64,000 nt of DNA, from NCBI RefSeq assembly GCF_001544875.2, contig NZ_FCOA02000004.1, positions 310,001-374,000 on the forward strand. Direction: 5' to 3'. The stretch is from Caballeronia hypogeia. Lineage in GTDB: Bacteria > Pseudomonadota > Gammaproteobacteria > Burkholderiales > Burkholderiaceae. The notes below the pieces were generated by a model, which saw nothing but the letters and a program-made list of their open reading frames with translations, searched no databases and had not been told where the DNA came from. Every line of letters starts with the position of its first letter. The first letter of the stretch is position 1. This document shows, one piece after another, positions 27,265-36,217 of this stretch. The position numbers and the translations under genes are program-made.

Positions 27265-28689
27265 TCAGTATCCGAAGTTCGCTGCGAGCGAGACGGTCAC
27301 AATCGCGACGCCTGTCAGAATGAGGACCAATGGCATGGCAAAGCGGACCCATTGTCCGTAGCCCACCTTGGCGATTGCAAGAAACGCCAGCGTAAGGCCG
27401 GAGGCAGGGTTGATGATTCCCATGATTCCATTCCCCAGGAGGAACGAAAGCACACAGGTCTGCGGGCTCAGGCCGGAGATGTGAGCAATCGGCGCCAGAA
27501 TCGGCATGCTGATCGCCGCTTTTCCCGAAGTCGATGGCACGAGCAAATCAAGCACGGCTTCGATAGCCATGATGCCCATTGCGACAATGGCCGGAGGCTG
27601 ACCATTGACCATCGACGAAAGTTTGTCGATGACGGTATCGAGGACCATGCTGCGCTGGAGAATGATTTCGATGGTTGCCGCCAATCCAATCAAAAGCGCG
27701 GCCAGCATCATGCCCTTCATTCCTTGCACGAATGCGTCCGCGGCGTCACGTGCACCGAGCCTTCCGACGAGCGCGATCGCGCTCGCCAGGAAGATGTAGA
27801 ACGCGCTGAGCTCGCCGTTGTGCCATTTGAATTCGGGCGCCGCCCACACGAGGACCACCGTGGCAAGCGCCATCAGCAGAAGGACACCTTTTTGCGAGGC
27901 GGTGATTTTCGAATCGGCCGGCAGCGAACGGATTGCCTGATACTTCGTCCGATGCAGGCAGTAAACGAAATAGCCGATGGCCGACAAAATCGCGACCACG
28001 AACACGATGAGGCGTACCGCGGCGCCGCTGAACAACGGCACACCCGCAATTCCCTGGGCGACCGGCAACACGATCGGATTGCTCACGGAGGCGACGTAGC
28101 CAAGCTTCGCTCCGAATGCAAGCATGGCCAGCGAGAGAATCGGGCTGAGCCTGAGTCGTTCGCCGAGCGCCAGCACCACGGGCAGCAGGACCAGGTACTC
28201 GGACATCAGGCCCAGGAAGGTGCTCCCTAGTCCGATGGCGAGGATGAGGATGGGCGCGAGCAGGTACAGGTTTCCCTTCGAGACCGCCACGAGCTTGTTG
28301 ATTCCGGAATCGAGGGCGCCGGTCCTTTTGAAAACCTCGAACATGCCGCCGACGAACATCACCATGAAGATCAGCGCGGAGGTCTTCGTCAACCCGTCAG
28401 GAATGGCTCGAAAGAGCGACACCGCACTGGCCGGGTAAGCCCGGTCGGCCGTGCTGTTGGGCATCGACAGCGCAAACAGATGCGCAGGCGAGTTGCTCTT
28501 CTCGATGTGTTGATAGCTTCCCGGCTCGACGAGATGACCGTTGCGTTTGAACTGGCCCGCGTCCAGAAAGTAAGTCAGGGCCATCGCGAACAAAAGAATC
28601 CCGAGCATCATCAGAATCGGATGCAGCGAGCGCTTGTGAGCCGGAGTCGGCTCAGCGGAAACGGAAGAGTTATTCATGCTTGCGGACAT
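27265..28689 (-). CDS. YfcC-family (C4-dicarboxylate/basic amino acid) membrane carrier
   Basis: A 474-residue polytopic carrier of the YfcC/DcuC-related family, with about twelve hydrophobic segments and conserved loops such as VPSTSGKAAISMPILAPIAH and LGNGIMGIINPASGL. It is last in a minus-strand operon after the IclR regulator (8-bp gap) and N-formylglutamate amidohydrolase. The likely substrate is a dicarboxylate, an amino acid or an N-formyl amino acid used by that enzyme. An in-frame ATG at 28677 is an alternative start. Confidence 0.82.
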   Translation of the reverse strand: MSASMNNSSVSAEPTPAHKRSLHPILMMLGILLFAMALTYFLDAGQFKRNGHLVEPGSYQHIEKSNSPAHLFALSMPNSTADRAYPASAVSLFRAIPDGLTKTSALIFMVMFVGGMFEVFKRTGALDSGINKLVAVSKGNLYLLAPILILAIGLGSTFLGLMSEYLVLLPVVLALGERLRLSPILSLAMLAFGAKLGYVASVSNPIVLPVAQGIAGVPLFSGAAVRLIVFVVAILSAIGYFVYCLHRTKYQAIRSLPADSKITASQKGVLLLMALATVVLVWAAPEFKWHNGELSAFYIFLASAIALVGRLGARDAADAFVQGMKGMMLAALLIGLAATIEIILQRSMVLDTVIDKLSSMVNGQPPAIVAMGIMAIEAVLDLLVPSTSGKAAISMPILAPIAHISGLSPQTCVLSFLLGNGIMGIINPASGLTLAFLAIAKVGYGQWVRFAMPLVLILTGVAIVTVSLAANFGY

Positions 28690-28697
28690 GTGAGGAA

Positions 28698-29459
28698 TCA
28701 GGGATGTCGATGGCCGATGAACTGGGATATCTCTTGGGACGCCAGTCGCATCTGCTCGATGATGTCGGACAAAGTCTCTTCGTCGAATCGTGTGGCGACG
28801 ATAGACATGCCAAGCGCGGCGAGGGCATGGGTCGCCGAGGCGAGCACCGGGACGGCAATGGCCACGACGCCTGAAGTCGCCTCGCCTCGGCTCAACGAAT
28901 AGCCCTTTTCGCGGATGTCATCCAGCTCTTGCCGAAGGGCGCTCGCGTCGACGCGCGTCTCCTTCGTGAACGGGCGCATATCGCGCGTGAGGATGTGTTC
29001 CCGCTCGTTGTCGTCCGCATAGGCGAGGAGCAACTTGCCGGAGGCGCCCACGTGGATGGGACGCCGATTGCCAATCGTCCCGTGCACGCGAACAACGTGG
29101 CTGGACTCGACACGCGCGATGCAGATGCTCTCGTCGCCGTCGCGCACTCGAATCTGGCAGGCCTCGTTGAAGCGCTCCGCCAGTCGCATCAACGGCGCCT
29201 GCGCCGCCGTCGCCATGTCGATTTGCCGGCCCGCCGCGATGCCGAGTACGAGTGCCTGCGTTCCGAGCGTATAGATTGCCGGGTCACCCGAGCGCTGAAT
29301 GAGTCGGTGGGCCGCCAACGTCGTGAGCAGCCGGAACGTGCGCGATGTGTTCAACTCCGCGCGTTCCGCCAGTTCGCTCAACCCCAGTCGGGGATGGTCG
29401 GCGACGATGGCAAGCAGCTTGAGGGCGGAATCGACGGAAGCAATGGTGTAGTCGTTCAT
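28698..29459 (-). CDS. IclR-family regulator
   Basis: A 253-residue IclR regulator: an N-terminal winged HTH (DSALKLLAIVADHPRLGLSELAE, then NTSRTFRLLTTLAAHRLI) and a GAF-like effector domain with the VHVGASGKLLLAY-type segment. The start is at 29459 because it overlaps the amidohydrolase stop by 4 bp, and the longer frame adds no family sequence. It is embedded mid-operon, so it probably autoregulates the amidohydrolase-regulator-carrier unit. The operator may be the repeat at 30320-30339. Confidence 0.87.
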   Translation of the reverse strand: MNDYTIASVDSALKLLAIVADHPRLGLSELAERAELNTSRTFRLLTTLAAHRLIQRSGDPAIYTLGTQALVLGIAAGRQIDMATAAQAPLMRLAERFNEACQIRVRDGDESICIARVESSHVVRVHGTIGNRRPIHVGASGKLLLAYADDNEREHILTRDMRPFTKETRVDASALRQELDDIREKGYSLSRGEATSGVVAIAVPVLASATHALAALGMSIVATRFDEETLSDIIEQMRLASQEISQFIGHRHP

Positions 29460-30319
29460 CGGAAGTCCGCGTCCTTGCTCGTAATCTTTTCGACGAACTG
29501 CGCCAGAAAGCGGTCGATGTCCGCCTGTAGCTGCGCGTAGCGAGGGGATTTCTCGCACGACGTCTCGTCCATGTAGATCGCGCGGTTGATTTCGATTTGA
29601 ATGCTGTGCTGGTTCTTCTCGGGCTGTCCGAAGGTTTTAACCATGTCGCCGCCCTTGTAGGGCGTGTTCACGCGCGCGTCATAGCCGAGCTCGCGGAAGC
29701 GCGCCGCAATCCATTCCGTCGCCGCCGGATTGCTGGTTCTGCCGTCACGATCGCTGATGACAAGGTCGGGACGAGCCTTGCCGTTGTCCGTGTTCATGGC
29801 GTTGCCCGTGGATTTCATCGAGTGCAGGTCGATATGCCATACATGGCCGAAGCGTTGCACGGCGCTGGCGATTGCCGCGGAGACCGCGCTGCGATACGGC
29901 CGGTAGTAGGTATCGAGTCGATGCTCCACCTCACGAATCGTCAGGAGGCGGTCGTACATCGGCACATTCGGCAACGCGAAACGCCGAATCAAACCCTGAC
30001 CCCGCTTCGCGTAGTCGGACGGGTGCACCGGTCGCGGCCACGGCGCGTCGAGCAGTTCCTGGTCGATGTCGTCTTCCGAACGATTCGCGTCGATGTACGT
30101 GCGCGGGAAAAGCGCGCAAACCAGAATCGCGCCGTGCTTCGTCGCGCCCGACCAGAGGTCGTCGAGATAGGCGTCCCACCCGGACCGAATGGCTTCGAGC
30201 GGAGCCGACGGGAGAAAGTCCGGCGGCAGCGTGAAGCCGCTATGCGGGGAGTCGAGGACCAAAGGAATCGGGGCGACAGACGGCTCCTGAACGAAGAAGG
30301 CGAGATTCTCGTCACTCAT
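29456..30319 (-). CDS. N-formylglutamate amidohydrolase (HutG2-like)
   Basis: A 287-residue zinc hydrolase of the N-formylglutamate deformylase family. The hallmark DSPHSGFTLP near residue 23, RTYIDANRSEDD, the WHIDLHSM metal-ligand segment and NTPYKGGD are present. It normally removes formate from N-formyl-L-glutamate in histidine breakdown, but no other hut gene is nearby, so it may serve another N-formyl or N-acyl amino acid. It heads a three-gene operon with an IclR regulator and a carrier. Confidence 0.88.
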   Translation of the reverse strand: MSDENLAFFVQEPSVAPIPLVLDSPHSGFTLPPDFLPSAPLEAIRSGWDAYLDDLWSGATKHGAILVCALFPRTYIDANRSEDDIDQELLDAPWPRPVHPSDYAKRGQGLIRRFALPNVPMYDRLLTIREVEHRLDTYYRPYRSAVSAAIASAVQRFGHVWHIDLHSMKSTGNAMNTDNGKARPDLVISDRDGRTSNPAATEWIAARFRELGYDARVNTPYKGGDMVKTFGQPEKNQHSIQIEINRAIYMDETSCEKSPRYAQLQADIDRFLAQFVEKITSKDADFR

Positions 30320-30339
30320 GTTTTTTATCCAGTAAAAAC
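30320..30339. promoter_or_regulatory. AT-rich inverted repeat at the amidohydrolase start
   Basis: GTTTTTTA and TAAAAAC flank TCCAG, giving a GTTTTTA/TAAAAAC dyad with one extra T, directly abutting the start codon at 30319. It stands out against the GC-rich surroundings and is a plausible IclR operator. Confidence 0.4.
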
Positions 30340-30684
30340 GCTTTTCATTTTCTTGCGATGTCGGAACTTTGACGCCAAGTGCACAAGATGGCGATGGGGG
30401 AAAACCCTTGGCTCCGAGCCGTAGCGAGGCGTCGCCACGGCTCGGAAACGCTCATCTGTGCGATGACGTTCTCCGTGAAGACGAGGCGGGCGAGTTGACT
30501 GCGGACGCGAGCGCGTTGGGCAACGACGCCCGTGTGGTCGCTACGCCGTCCGACAATCTCGACATGGGATGACCCTGAAGAAATCCGGGTCGAAATTCTT
30601 GAGAACAGCTTTGAGTTCGTCGCGCCGTCCGACGAGGAAAGAGGGTGTCGAAGCGTGAGAAGCTTCGAAGCGGCGGAGACGGAT
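30320..30684. other. gene-poor interval
   Basis: 365 bp with no convincing gene. It holds the AT-rich repeat at its left end. On the minus strand a 47-codon open frame reads LVGRRDELKAVLKNFDPDFF and ends RDCRTA and stop near 30540; it looks protein-like but has no start codon and I do not recognise it. It may be the tail of a lost gene. Confidence 0.4.
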
Positions 30685-31143
30685 TTAGGACGCGTCTTTG
30701 CGGGGCAGCATGAATCGTTCAAGCAACGCGGCTGTTTCCTTCTCCGCGCTCTCGCGAAGCGGCGTCGGGTATCGAACGACGCGCGCGTGCTTGATGGCCT
30801 TTCCAAAACTCGGAGGTGCAGCGCTGGATGCCTCTGTGCCGACGAAGCGCGCCATGATGCCTTCTTCCAGTGAGCTCAGTCGGTCAAGGGCCGCTTTAAG
30901 ACGAATGCCGAAGCCCACGACGAGGGTGAAGCCCATGAAGATCGCACTCGCCAGGCATGTGAAAGCAACAGAACCCCACTGAGCGGTATCTGTTCCGGCG
31001 GTCCAAAGCAGGGCTGAGGCAACGATTCCGATGCCGCAGCCGAAGGCCACGCCTGCCAACGCCACGCCTACGGTGCGAGTTTCACCGAGAAGGGCTTGAA
31101 CCGTTGCCGTACGGAAATCAATGTTTGAAGATGGCGCAGACAC
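30685..31143 (-). CDS. small membrane protein of unknown function
   Basis: A 152-residue protein starting with GTG at 31143, with GGAAGG about 11 bases upstream. Two hydrophobic helices are seen (about 26-47 and 57-80), followed by a charged cytoplasmic tail with RLKAALDRLSSLEEG, possibly a short coiled coil. I do not recognise the family. It stands alone between two unassigned intervals. Confidence 0.55.
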   Translation of the reverse strand: MSAPSSNIDFRTATVQALLGETRTVGVALAGVAFGCGIGIVASALLWTAGTDTAQWGSVAFTCLASAIFMGFTLVVGFGIRLKAALDRLSSLEEGIMARFVGTEASSAAPPSFGKAIKHARVVRYPTPLRESAEKETAALLERFMLPRKDAS

Positions 31144-31575
31144 GTCTTTCTGACCTTCCGCTTGAATTCGAGGGTTCTCAAGATGCGCCTTAGGATAGGG
31201 ACATGACGCGCGTGCCTCCGTCCGTTAGAGAACGTTGCTTGCTTTCGGAGCGCTGGGCCGCAGAAACGCGACAGAGACCGGGCTGGTCATTTCCGCTGAT
31301 GCCGACACTGCCCGGCGCCGTTGCGCTGGTGGTAACCGGATGGATCTACTGGATGTAGGGTGGTCAAGCGAGGTTGATGGCCACTGCGGTGGCACTGGCT
31401 TCCCGGCCGGGTATCGAGAATGATCGACAGTGGGGAGCGGCCGGCCATACGGAAGTTTTTGAATGTAATGTCCGATGAGGTCGGCCGCAAGTCTGCGCGC
31501 TTCGGCGCGAATGGCATCAGGCAGCGGCACGCACGCGTTCTCGCTCGCCCAGGCTACGGGCGGGCACTCGCCGGC
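31144..31575. other. unassigned interval
   Basis: 432 bp without a confident gene. A plus-strand frame at 31203-31358 (51 codons, start MTRVPPSVRE, hydrophobic end ALVVTGWIYWM) and a minus-strand frame at 31225-31530 (101 codons, MPLPDAIRAEARRLAADLIG) overlap each other. Neither resembles a family I know, and at most one can be real. Nothing else is seen. Confidence 0.35.
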
Positions 31576-32916
31576 TTATCGTTCGGCCAGCACCCGATCC
31601 GCCCGCAATCCGTCGCGCGAAGCCGATCGGCCATCGGGCAAGGCGAAGCTCGCGAGCAATGCGATACCGCACGCGCCGATCACGAAGTAGGCCGGCGCGG
31701 CCAGCGAGCCCGTTTCGCGGATCAGCATCGTCGCGAGCAACGGTGCAAAGCCGCTGAAGACGAGGACCGAAGCGTTATACGAGAGCGCGATGCCGCTGAA
31801 TCGCACCTGAACCGGGAACTGATCGGCAAGCACCGACGCCCATGTTCCGCTCGCGAGCGAAAAGACCACGCCCGCGAGAATGAACAGGACGACCGGATTC
31901 ACCGTGTGCCCGACGAGCGCCTGATAGAACGGATAGCTCAACACCACCAGCAAGGCCGCCGACGCGCGCAGAAGATACCGGCGCGGCACCTTGTCTCCCA
32001 GCCAGCCCGCCGCGAGCAGGCCGAACGAGCTGACGATCAGATAAGCGTTCTGCGCGACCGCCGCCGTCCGGGGCGCATAGTGAAGCTGCTGCACGAGATA
32101 GGCAGGCATGTGTCCGTACAGGATGCCGTTGACACCCGCCATCACCGCGATCGTGAGCGCTGCGGCGGCGACGGATTTGCCGTGATGACGCAGCGTCTCG
32201 CGAAACGGTTGCCTGATCACGGCGCCATGCATCTTCCTGAACTCGGGCGACTCGTCGAGGTTGCGTCGCATCCAGTAGGACACGATCCCGCAGAGACCGC
32301 CGAACAGGAATGCGACTCGCCAGCCATAAGCGGCCGCATCCGCGCTCGACAGCGCACTCTGAATGACAAGATTGACGATTGTCGCGAGCAACACGCCCAC
32401 GTTCACCGCGCAGATGATGATGCCCGCAGCCAGCCCCGCCCGTTGCGGCGCGGCCTCGACGGCATACGTGATCGCGCCGGGCATTTCGCCGCCGACACAG
32501 AAGCCCTGAAGCATGCGAAGCACGATCAGCGCGATGGAGGCCGTAATGCCCCAGCTCTGAAAGTTCGGCAACAGGCCAAGGCAAATGGTTGCGCTCGTCA
32601 CGACGACGATGGAGCCGAGGAACACGGGGCGGCGGCCATATCGATCGCCCCAGCTGCTCAGCACGATGCCGCCGAGCGGCCGGATCACATAGCCGATCGC
32701 CAGCACGGAAAACGCGGCCAGCATGCTCAGCAACGACGACGCATTCGGAAAGAACTGCGCCGCGATATGGTGAGCAAAGAAGCCGTACACGATGAAGTCG
32801 TAGAACTCCAGTGAACCGCCCAGACTCGCGATGAGGATCATCTTCCACTGCGATCGTGTCAGACCGGGGGATTGCGCCAGGCCGAATTCGCCGGCGGGGT
32901 TGCGGGTTGTCTCCAT
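31576..32916 (-). CDS. MFS transporter, MHS (metabolite:H+ symporter) family
   Basis: A 446-residue twelve-helix major facilitator. The MHS-type loop RPLGGIVLSSWGDRYGRRPVFLG and the second signature RMLQGFCVGGE are clear. CTGGAGAAG precedes the ATG. It is the last gene on the minus strand behind the flavin hydroxylase and FAH hydrolase, so it probably imports the aromatic or carboxylic acid that those enzymes degrade. Confidence 0.87.
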   Translation of the reverse strand: METTRNPAGEFGLAQSPGLTRSQWKMILIASLGGSLEFYDFIVYGFFAHHIAAQFFPNASSLLSMLAAFSVLAIGYVIRPLGGIVLSSWGDRYGRRPVFLGSIVVVTSATICLGLLPNFQSWGITASIALIVLRMLQGFCVGGEMPGAITYAVEAAPQRAGLAAGIIICAVNVGVLLATIVNLVIQSALSSADAAAYGWRVAFLFGGLCGIVSYWMRRNLDESPEFRKMHGAVIRQPFRETLRHHGKSVAAAALTIAVMAGVNGILYGHMPAYLVQQLHYAPRTAAVAQNAYLIVSSFGLLAAGWLGDKVPRRYLLRASAALLVVLSYPFYQALVGHTVNPVVLFILAGVVFSLASGTWASVLADQFPVQVRFSGIALSYNASVLVFSGFAPLLATMLIRETGSLAAPAYFVIGACGIALLASFALPDGRSASRDGLRADRVLAER

Positions 32917-32989
32917 GACTTCTCCAGATGGTGTTGGCTTCTTGGTCCAATGATGTGTATGGCGATGGCGTCAGACTCAGGCGCTTTAC

Positions 32990-34513
32990 TCAGGCGCTTT
33001 CGGTGCGCTGCTGGGGCAGTGCCTGCTCGATCAGTCGATCCAGCGCATGCACGTCCTGCGCGACGCCGAAGACGTACCGATCGGGCCGCACCAGCACGGC
33101 GACCGCACCGATCGACGCGAGCCACTCGCGAATCGACGCATCCTCGCTCGCGATGATCGCGACATCGGCGCGGGCCGCTTCGTCGGCAAGGTTCGGACAT
33201 GCTTCGAGGATCGCCGGCAGCGCAACCAGCGCGAAGCGATACCCGGCGACGTCGTCGAGCAGGCGCCCGTCGTTCAGACGCGGCTGCGGCGCACTATGCC
33301 CCGCCGTGCCCGAGGCGTCGTCCATCCACTCGCCCGGTCCGAGCTTCGGTTGCGGCGTGACGAATTTGCGGATAGCCTCGGCCATCTCGCAGTCGCGCGC
33401 GTTCGCGAGTTCGGGGTGCGTCGTCTGGATGACCGCGCCGAGCTGCACAGCCGTTTCGATGAACTCGCGCACGTGCGGCGAGCGTTCCGATTCATAGGTG
33501 TCGAGAAGGGCATCGGATGCTTCGCCGCGCAGGATTGCGCCGAGCTTCCATGCAAGATTCGACGCGTCGCGAATACCGGCGGCCATGCCCTGACCCATGA
33601 AGGGCGGCGTCTGATGCGCGGCGTCTCCCGCCAGCAACAGGCGCCCACGGCGCCAGCCGTTCGCGACGACCGAATGAAACGTATAGACGGCCGAGCGTTC
33701 GAGCCGCGCATCGGCGGGCGAGATCCAGCGAGCGAGCTTGTCCCAGAGCCAGTCCGCCGATGAGAGTTGCGCCGTATCGTCGCCCGGCATCACCATGATT
33801 TCCCAGCGCCGGCGGTTGCCCGGACCGCGCGTATAGGTGGTCGGGCGCGCGGGATCGCAATACTGAATCGAAAAATCGCCGAGATCCGGCCGCGGCGCGT
33901 TGAGCATCGTGTCGACCACGACCCAGCGCTCATGCGATTTGAGATCGGTCAGCTCGGTTCCCATGAAGCGCCGCGCGATGGAGCGCGCGCCGTCGCATCC
34001 GACGACGTATCGCGCGGTGGCGCGCCCGAGCTTGCCGCGGCTCGTGTCCTCGAAGCGCAACCGGACGCCATCGGCGGTCTCTTCGAGCGCGAAGACCTCG
34101 TGACGCAGACGCACGTCGACATTCGATTGCCGCGCGAGACGCCCGCGCAACGCGTTCTCCAGATCGGGCTGATGGAATTTATAACTCGCGCACCAGCCGT
34201 GAGGTCCGATGCAGGTCGGACGCTGCCAGTCGATCAGCAACTTGCCTTGCGCGTTCACGAACTTCATGCCCGGACCGACGAACAGGTTGGGCAGCAGCGC
34301 ATCCGCGATGCCGATCGTCTGGAACACGCGCATGCATTCGCCATCGAAGTGCACCGCGCGGGGCAGCGCAAAGATGTCCTTGTCGCGCTCCAGCACCAGC
34401 ACGCGCAAGCCCTGAATCGCGAGCAGGTTGCCCAATGTGGCGCCGATGGGCCCGAGGCCGATGATCGCGACGTCGTAGTCGCACGTATGCGTTGGGATGA
34501 TTTGATCTGACAT
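32990..34513 (-). CDS. FAD-dependent aromatic hydroxylase, MhpA-like
   Basis: A 507-residue class A flavoprotein monooxygenase. The FAD-binding GLGPIGATLG begins near residue 19, the DG motif region reads VVGCDGARS, and GDAAHQTPPFMGQGMAAG is the second FAD signature. Closest in type are 3-(3-hydroxyphenyl)propionate hydroxylases, which add an ortho hydroxyl to a phenol. The start at 34513 (MSDQIIPTHTCDYD) precedes the dinucleotide fold; upstream in-frame codons belong to no domain. Its partners FAH, VOC and MHS transporter form a ring-hydroxylation and ring-cleavage module. Confidence 0.87.
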   Translation of the reverse strand: MSDQIIPTHTCDYDVAIIGLGPIGATLGNLLAIQGLRVLVLERDKDIFALPRAVHFDGECMRVFQTIGIADALLPNLFVGPGMKFVNAQGKLLIDWQRPTCIGPHGWCASYKFHQPDLENALRGRLARQSNVDVRLRHEVFALEETADGVRLRFEDTSRGKLGRATARYVVGCDGARSIARRFMGTELTDLKSHERWVVVDTMLNAPRPDLGDFSIQYCDPARPTTYTRGPGNRRRWEIMVMPGDDTAQLSSADWLWDKLARWISPADARLERSAVYTFHSVVANGWRRGRLLLAGDAAHQTPPFMGQGMAAGIRDASNLAWKLGAILRGEASDALLDTYESERSPHVREFIETAVQLGAVIQTTHPELANARDCEMAEAIRKFVTPQPKLGPGEWMDDASGTAGHSAPQPRLNDGRLLDDVAGYRFALVALPAILEACPNLADEAARADVAIIASEDASIREWLASIGAVAVLVRPDRYVFGVAQDVHALDRLIEQALPQQRTESA

Positions 34514-34569
34514 GTTCTTTTCCGCCTGATGAGACGCCGGGCGCGGCGAGTCGCGCCCGGCCGCGACGC

Positions 34570-35421
34570 TTACGCTTCGTCGGCAATCGGGTTGGACAGC
34601 ACGCCGATGCGGTCCACTTCCACTTCGACCACGTCGCCCGGCTTCATGAAGAGCGGCGGATTGCGTTTCGCGCCGACGCCGCCCGGCGTGCCGGTCACGA
34701 TCACGTCGCCGGGGAAAAGCGGCGTGAACGTCGACAGATAAGCAATCTGTTTCGCGATTCCGTGAATGAGCATCTCCGTGGTCGCGCGTTGCACTTCCCG
34801 TCCGTTCAGACGGGTGACGAGCGTCATCAGCGCGTTCGGCGCGATCTCGTCGCGCGTGACCATCCACGGCCCGAACGCGCCGGTGCGATAGAAGTTCTTG
34901 CCCGGTCCCCATTGCGTCGTGTGACGCTGCCAGTCGCGCACGGAGCCGTCGTTGTAGCAGGCGTAACCAGCGATGTGATGCCACGCATCCGCTTCGGCGA
35001 TGCGCCGTCCGCCGCGTCCGACGATCACCGCGATCTCGCCCTCGTAGTCGAATTGCAGCGACTCGGGCGGACGCAGCATCGGCTGACGATGACCGACCTG
35101 GGACGCGGGCAGCCGCATGAAAATCACGGGCTGCTCGGTCGTTTCGCGATTCGTTTCCCGGACGTGCTCGGCGTAGTTCAGCCCCACGCAGAAGATCTGC
35201 TCGGGATTGGGGATGACCGGCAGCAAGGTCACGTCCGAAAGTGTGTAGTCGGCCGCGACGCCTTCGATTGCCTGGGCCGCTTCGCCGAAGGCGTCCGCGG
35301 CGATCAGTGCCTTGAGGTCGGCGAAGCGGGCGCCTATGCGCTTGCCCAGATCGAAGACGGCGTTATCGCGAACGATTCCGAACGAGGAACCCTGCGGGGT
35401 CGAGAAGCTTACGAGTTTCAT
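34570..35421 (-). CDS. fumarylacetoacetate hydrolase family protein
   Basis: A 283-residue FAH-superfamily enzyme. FCVGLNYAEH near 96, the metal-ligand glutamates in FDYEGEIAVIVGRGGR, and the TGTPGGVGAKRNPPLF loop are typical. Members hydrolyse or decarboxylate oxo-diacids from aromatic ring cleavage. GGAG lies upstream of the ATG at 35421. It is first in the minus-strand operon with the MhpA-like hydroxylase and MHS transporter, divergent from the VOC gene across an AT-rich region holding a GTTTAT/ATAAAC repeat. Confidence 0.88.
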   Translation of the reverse strand: MKLVSFSTPQGSSFGIVRDNAVFDLGKRIGARFADLKALIAADAFGEAAQAIEGVAADYTLSDVTLLPVIPNPEQIFCVGLNYAEHVRETNRETTEQPVIFMRLPASQVGHRQPMLRPPESLQFDYEGEIAVIVGRGGRRIAEADAWHHIAGYACYNDGSVRDWQRHTTQWGPGKNFYRTGAFGPWMVTRDEIAPNALMTLVTRLNGREVQRATTEMLIHGIAKQIAYLSTFTPLFPGDVIVTGTPGGVGAKRNPPLFMKPGDVVEVEVDRIGVLSNPIADEA

Positions 35422-35481
35422 TGATGCTCCGTTGATAAAAGCGGTTGACTGGATCGCCGCACCGACTCAAAAAACTAGTGC

Positions 35482-35505
35482 GTTTATCGTATTTTGAGAA
35501 TAAAC
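35482..35505. promoter_or_regulatory. inverted repeat GTTTAT-N12-ATAAAC in divergent promoter
   Basis: Perfect 6-bp arms in the AT-rich 145-bp region between the FAH and VOC genes. A further GTTTATC half-site lies at about 35542. The IclR protein at 36218 is the natural candidate to bind. Confidence 0.45.
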
Positions 35506-35566
35506 TGGATTTAACGGCGAGCGCAACGCGTTTTTAGTCAGGGTTTATCACTACTTGGAGACGAGC

Positions 35567-36133
35567 ATGGAAGGAATGCAGCAGAAACGGCGGGGTCTTT
35601 CGTTGAGCCACATGGGCTTCTACGTGAGCGACATGGAGCAGGTCGAGGACTTTTATTCGCGGGTGCTGGAGTTCACGGTGACGGACCGCGGCAAGTTGCA
35701 GACGCCGAATGGCGAAGTGCGGCTGGTGTTCCTGAGCCGCGATCCGGCCGTGCATCATCAGATCGTGCTTGCGAGCGGCCGCCCGTCGCATCTGGCGTTC
35801 AATCCGATCAACCAGATCTCGCTGGAGGCGGACAGCCTCGCCACGCTCAGGCAATTTCACCGCAAGTTCGTGGAGGAGGGGCTCGACGAGATTCATCCCG
35901 TGACGCACGGAAATGCGGTGTCGATCTACGCGCGCGATCCGGAGGGCAACCGGCTGGAACTGTTCATCGACACGCCGTGGTACGTCGACCAGCCGATGCG
36001 CGTGTCTGTCGATTTCGACCTGCCGGACGCCGAGCTGATGACCGATGTCGAGCGCCACGCGCGTACGCTGCCGGGCTTTCGGCCTCGAAGCGTCTGGCAA
36101 GCGGAAATGGCCGAACGCATGGGGCTGGTTTGA
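35567..36133 (+). CDS. VOC-fold protein, single-domain extradiol dioxygenase-like
   Basis: A 188-residue vicinal-oxygen-chelate protein. Candidate metal ligands are His15 (LSHMGFYVSD), His75 (SHLAFNP) and Glu131 (NRLELFID), the His-His-Glu pattern of extradiol dioxygenases and glyoxalases. TTGGAG precedes the ATG at 35567; an upstream TTG in frame at 35555 is less likely. Its divergent neighbours are an MhpA-like hydroxylase and FAH hydrolase, so cleavage of a dihydroxylated ring is likely, but VOC proteins vary widely. Confidence 0.8.
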   Translation: MEGMQQKRRGLSLSHMGFYVSDMEQVEDFYSRVLEFTVTDRGKLQTPNGEVRLVFLSRDPAVHHQIVLASGRPSHLAFNPINQISLEADSLATLRQFHRKFVEEGLDEIHPVTHGNAVSIYARDPEGNRLELFIDTPWYVDQPMRVSVDFDLPDAELMTDVERHARTLPGFRPRSVWQAEMAERMGLV

Positions 36134-36181
36134 CGTTCCGACCGTGCGGAGGGACCCGATCGAGTGGCTTCTTGCGCTGGC

Positions 36182-36187
36182 TATAAT
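36182..36187 (+). promoter_or_regulatory. consensus -10 box TATAAT
   Basis: TATAAT preceded by TGGC lies 36 bp before the IclR start at 36218. No good -35 hexamer is seen, so it may work as an extended -10 promoter. It supports the shorter IclR start, since earlier in-frame starts would fall in or before the promoter. Confidence 0.45.
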
Positions 36188-36217
36188 CCATTCAAATCCA
36201 TGAGGGCCACTGTCCAG

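Noticed and set aside
31420..32814. 464-codon open frame on the plus strand
   Set aside because: Antisense to the MHS transporter; composition typical of a shadow frame.
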